Assembly (NCBI RefSeq): GCF_014359955.1
Contig: NZ_JACIYL010000068.1
Span: 1 to 10,404, forward strand
From: Thermogutta sp.
Lineage (GTDB): Bacteria > Planctomycetota > Planctomycetia > Pirellulales > Thermoguttaceae
DNA: 10,404 nucleotides
Reading direction: 5' to 3'
Shown here: in pieces, positions 7,512 to 10,404 of the stretch
Numbering within the stretch: position 1 is the stretch's first letter
Layout: each line of letters starts with the position of its first letter
Position numbers and translations under genes: made by a program
Notes under the pieces: model-generated
Databases searched by the model: none
Seen by the model: only the letters and a program-made list of their open reading frames with translations
Told to the model about the DNA's origin: nothing

Positions 7512-7674
7512 ATGGCGGGTAATGGGCGTAAAAGGGCGAGGAATTACGCTGCCGGAAGGCCAATCCACCCGGGCAGGCGGTGGTCGAAGATCGACACACG
7601 GGCGAAATGTACAAGGCACGAGTGTCTTTTGGAAAGCTGATAAGAAGCGTTTATCGTTTGACGGAGAACGCGGT

Positions 7675-8097
7675 ATGAAAAGCTACACAGAATATCTCAC
7701 CTTCAATATTCCAAAGCGAATGGATTTCGTGAATATTACCCGGCAGGTGGAGGAGGCCGTCAAGAAAAGTGGTGTGCGAGAAGGGCTGTGCCTGGTCAAT
7801 GCCATGCACATCACAGCCAGTGTCTTCATTAATGACGATGAACCCGGCCTCCACGAGGATTACAAGCGATGGTTGGAAAAACTGGCCCCGTATGATCCCT
7901 CGCCCCAAACGTATCATCACAACCGGACGGGCGAGGATAATGGAGATGCCCATCATAAGCGGCAGATCATGGGCAGGGAAGTTGTCGTAGCTATCACCAA
8001 CGGCAAACTTGATTTTGGTCCGTGGGAACAAATCTTTTACGGCGAATTCGATGGGCGCCGGCCGAAACGCGTGCTGATTAAAATTATTGGCGAGTAA
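7675..8097 (+). CDS. yjbQ: YjbQ / UPF0047 family protein (secondary thiamine-phosphate synthase)
   Basis: 140 residues, the normal length for the family. The conserved block is present in order: [22 protein letters not shown] (42-63), a region ending [20 protein letters not shown] (81-100), then a [24 protein letters not shown] segment (104-127) and [12 protein letters not shown] at the end. Histidines 45, 81, 82, 93 and 94 are candidates for the metal/active-site cluster. Family knowledge: E. coli YjbQ has weak thiamine-phosphate synthase activity; the main cellular role is unsettled. The reading frame stays open far upstream into the MFS gene, but the ATG at 7675 is preferred because GGAG lies 8 bases upstream and family similarity starts at MKSYTEYL. 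The gene follows the MFS gene after 194 bp on the same strand, so it may be co-transcribed, though the spacing and hairpin make independence possible. Confidence 0.92.
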   Translation: MKSYTEYLTFNIPKRMDFVNITRQVEEAVKKSGVREGLCLVNAMHITASVFINDDEPGLHEDYKRWLEKLAPYDPSPQTYHHNRTGEDNGDAHHKRQIMGREVVVAITNGKLDFGPWEQIFYGEFDGRRPKRVLIKIIGE

Positions 8098-8161
8098 GCC
8101 CGACTAAGGTCATCGGGGACTAAATTTGCACCCTGCGATTTGCCATCAAAGAGATGCCGAC

Positions 8162-8187
8162 ACCGACTGTCACGCGGAGTCGGTTTT
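8162..8187 (+). terminator. Intrinsic terminator after yjbQ
   Basis: ACCGACT (8162-8168) pairs with AGTCGGT (8178-8184) in a perfect 7-bp stem with a 9-base loop, followed by TTTT (8184-8187). It lies 65 bases past the yjbQ stop and overlaps the stop codon of the convergent gene. A weaker stem CCCGA/TCGGG (8099-8117) without a T-run precedes it. Confidence 0.65.
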
Positions 8188-10381
8188 ATCGGCTATCATC
8201 GCGAAAGCTGAAGAAAACAGCCTCGGCCATGGGGAACTGGAATTCGAAGCGGTCGCCGTCACCGAGGTTGGCACCGCTCCGTTCGTCGCGCACGTCGCGG
8301 ACGGTCCGGTTCAGTTTGACAACAATAGGAATCGTTCGTGTCTTGAGCGAGGTTGCGCCGGTCTCTCCGAACATGGACCCGGTAACCGGGGCATTTTGGA
8401 CCACGAACACGAAGACCCGACCGCGATTTTTCCAGTAGCAGGTTTCGATGTTGGCAGGCCGCCGGCCTTCGCTTGTCACCTGGATCCACGGGCGAACGCC
8501 CGCTTCGAAAATGAGCGTCACGAAAGGCAAGCGAGACCTGTCATCGGCGGTTCCTTCTTCCCGGTACTGGAGGTAGCGTTGGGGGGATAGATTCAGGTAA
8601 ACCGCCGTGCCTTTTCCGACCTTTCTGACAGTCAAGATGGGGAGCCGCTTTTCCGCAACGGCGTAACCATTGTGAAGTTGGCAGGGAATAGTGGCGAAAA
8701 GTTCCCGGTAGGATTTGTAGTTGTAGGCCGCATCCTGGTCGGTCTCCACCCAAAGTCTGTCCCCGAAGAAATCTTGCGCCCGCTCCGTTCCGTCATGCGT
8801 AACACCAAAGAGGTCGTCGAGCGCTCCTCGCGCTCGTGCTTTTCCGTGCTGGTCGAACAACCCGCAACAAAAGTCGGCGATAACCGTTCCGCCTCGCAGG
8901 CAGAATTCACGGATTCGCTGAGCCTCGGCATCGGAGAGGGCATAACAGGCCGGAAGTATGAGCACTCGATATTCCTTAGGAATGCCATGAAGAACCGCCG
9001 TGTCATAGGAGATAAAGGAGTATTGCAGCCCACTATCTGTGAGAATATATTCCCAGGCCTTACGGGTTAAATGGGATGTGCCCAATCGATGGTCATTGCC
9101 CCGATTGACCCACGTGCGGCCGTGTGCCTCGCTGTCCAGGCACCATGATACCTGGATAGAAGGATGGGAGTAATATATGGCGATCCCGTCATGGATCCAC
9201 CGGGCACCCACGAGTTTAGGCCCCTGAACCTGGCCCAGTTCTTTCAGAGTAAAACGATATTCGTAGAGCCAGGGGCGCGGCTTGGTGCCGTCGAACCAAC
9301 CTTCCACCCAGCCGATCATGCCCCGATTCCCGTGCGCAAAGTAATACCAACTTTGCCACACATCGTTGGCCGTTCCTCGCTGATCAGAATGAAAATGTGT
9401 TGTAACTTGCGGAATGCAATTCTGCGGATTAAACGAGCGAATGATGGCCTGCGAGGAGCCCAGATCGTAGGCTTCGATAAATTGGATCTTCTTCATCAAT
9501 TTCGCATAATCGTATCCGCCCCACATATTCGGCGACTGGCCGCCCACGAAGCCACACGGCGTTTCTGGATCGGTTTCATTGGCGACTTCGACCAGCCGTC
9601 CGAGAAAATTCGCCCAGACTGAATCGTTGTACGTGATGCGGTCCAAAAGGGGCGATAGATCGATGTCTTTGAGCTGGCCTTTTAACTGGGGCAGGATGGC
9701 ATCGGGTGTGACAAATTGGGCTTGGGGGCCTTTTCCCCCGTAATAATAGTCGAGCCACCGCTGATAGTCCTGGTCGTCAGCGAGAACACGCCAGGGGAGG
9801 GGCACGACGAAAATGCCCCAGGAGATCTCATCGTCCAGAGCGTAGGCCACCCGCACAGGACTTTGCCGAAGTCGTGCGACTCGCTCCCGCACAAGAGCGG
9901 AGAGCTTCGCCAGAAGAGCCTCGTCGAGGGGTTTCAGCCCCTCTCGGTCCTGACGGATGGCCCGTGGATCACGTTGAAAGGCCTGAAACCGTGATCGCTG
10001 GTTGGCATCACGCAGATAAAGGTATCCCTTACCGGCGGTGTGGTCATTGTAAAAACGCAGATGCCACTTTTCGAGCCACGCAAACGGACCATCGCCGTGG
10101 TCAGTGAAGCCCCCATTGATGCCGAAATCGCGACAGAACTGCCCTCCTTCGTCACCTGTCCCAATCGTCCACTGGTACCGCCACGGCATATACAACCAGG
10201 TGTCCCACCGGGCGGTGAGCATTTTCGGGTCATGTTTCACCGGCTGAAACTCGGGAGCTGTTGCGATATAGCGGTAATAGGGATCATCGAGAGGTTCATC
10301 ACCTGCTGCGAGGGAACTTATAAACAAAGAAGAAATCGCAGTTATACAGTACAAGACAACATTGAATCTACGGCAGGTCAT
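8186..10381 (-). CDS. Secreted GH42-like glycoside hydrolase superfamily protein
   Basis: 731 residues with a Sec signal peptide (MTCRRF, hydrophobic VVLYCITAISSLFISSLAA, cleavage near 26). Residues ~50-390 look like a TIM barrel: an acid/base-type Asp-Asp-Glu at 183-185 in YALDDEISWG, an IEAYDLG at 302-308, and VWQSWYYFAHGNRGMIGW (341-358), the latter matching the GH42 strand near the active site. Residues ~395-605 resemble the beta-galactosidase trimerisation (GATase-like) domain: DGIAIYYSHPS (398-408), VLILPACYALSDAEA (473-487) and RGGTVIADF (496-504). A beta-rich C-terminal domain follows (FVFVVQNAP, 657-665). The order matches GH42, but I find no clear GH42 nucleophile Glu motif; the equivalent strand reads TTHFHSDQ (327-334). 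So it may be a distinct, unclassified hydrolase or have lost activity. The start at 10381 has a GAGGA ribosome site. The convergent yjbQ terminator overlaps its stop codon. Confidence 0.75.
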   Translation of the reverse strand: MTCRRFNVVLYCITAISSLFISSLAAGDEPLDDPYYRYIATAPEFQPVKHDPKMLTARWDTWLYMPWRYQWTIGTGDEGGQFCRDFGINGGFTDHGDGPFAWLEKWHLRFYNDHTAGKGYLYLRDANQRSRFQAFQRDPRAIRQDREGLKPLDEALLAKLSALVRERVARLRQSPVRVAYALDDEISWGIFVVPLPWRVLADDQDYQRWLDYYYGGKGPQAQFVTPDAILPQLKGQLKDIDLSPLLDRITYNDSVWANFLGRLVEVANETDPETPCGFVGGQSPNMWGGYDYAKLMKKIQFIEAYDLGSSQAIIRSFNPQNCIPQVTTHFHSDQRGTANDVWQSWYYFAHGNRGMIGWVEGWFDGTKPRPWLYEYRFTLKELGQVQGPKLVGARWIHDGIAIYYSHPSIQVSWCLDSEAHGRTWVNRGNDHRLGTSHLTRKAWEYILTDSGLQYSFISYDTAVLHGIPKEYRVLILPACYALSDAEAQRIREFCLRGGTVIADFCCGLFDQHGKARARGALDDLFGVTHDGTERAQDFFGDRLWVETDQDAAYNYKSYRELFATIPCQLHNGYAVAEKRLPILTVRKVGKGTAVYLNLSPQRYLQYREEGTADDRSRLPFVTLIFEAGVRPWIQVTSEGRRPANIETCYWKNRGRVFVFVVQNAPVTGSMFGETGATSLKTRTIPIVVKLNRTVRDVRDERSGANLGDGDRFEFQFPMAEAVFFSFRDDSR

Positions 10382-10387
10382 TGGACT

Positions 10388-10392
10388 TCCTC
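10388..10392 (-). promoter_or_regulatory. Ribosome binding site of the GH42-like gene
   Basis: GAGGA on the minus strand, 6 bases before the ATG at 10381. The promoter lies beyond the window's right edge. Confidence 0.7.
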
Positions 10393-10404
10393 AATGATCT
10401 CGGG

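Noticed and set aside
7099..7674. N-terminal extension of the yjbQ frame back into the MFS gene
   Set aside because: The peptide has no resemblance to YjbQ and overlaps conserved MFS helices; the ATG at 7675 with GGAG gives the normal family length.
8126..8590. 154-codon plus-strand frame
   Set aside because: Antisense to the 3' end of the GH42-like gene and interrupted functionally by the yjbQ terminator.

Overview
The window reads as bacterial chromosome from a planctomycete, most likely a Pirellulales- or Thermogutta-like lineage. This is inferred from the gene content: a secreted DUF1080 protein, a large exported DUF11-type repeat protein with a Pro/Ala/Ser/Thr-rich linker, a secreted GH42-like hydrolase, moderately high GC, and loosely packed genes with long spacers. 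The species cannot be fixed without a database search. There are no rRNA or tRNA genes, insertion sequences, CRISPR arrays, integrases or phage genes.

Layout. (a) 1-998, minus strand: fabZ-like hotdog dehydratase followed by the first 90 codons of a fabG-like reductase that runs off the left edge; these are fatty-acid elongation functions. A good sigma70-type promoter lies at 1092-1120. (b) 1484-4030, plus strand: an exported 848-residue protein with four tandem DUF11/Ig-like repeats after a ~340-residue disordered linker. (c) 4119-5221, minus strand: DUF1080 secreted protein followed by a small two-helix membrane protein, with a promoter at 5274-5302 and an intrinsic terminator at 4064-4086. 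(d) 5222-5752: a ~530 bp divergent control region holding promoters for both flanking genes and an unexplained stretch with a long minus-strand frame. (e) 5753-8097, plus strand: a 575-residue MFS transporter with an unusual ~140-residue insertion between helices 7 and 8, then a YjbQ/UPF0047 enzyme, closed by an intrinsic terminator at 8162-8187. (f) 8186-10381, minus strand: a 731-residue secreted GH42-like glycoside hydrolase superfamily protein.

How the genes may work together (inference): the DUF1080 protein, the MFS carrier and the GH42-like enzyme fit a dispersed capacity to degrade and import plant or marine glycans. The divergent DUF1080/MFS pair is the most likely co-regulated unit. 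The fab genes and YjbQ are housekeeping and probably unrelated. No clear novel multi-gene system is visible; the best leads are the MFS insertion, the divergent active site of the GH42-like protein, and the unexplained 5.28-5.57 kb stretch.
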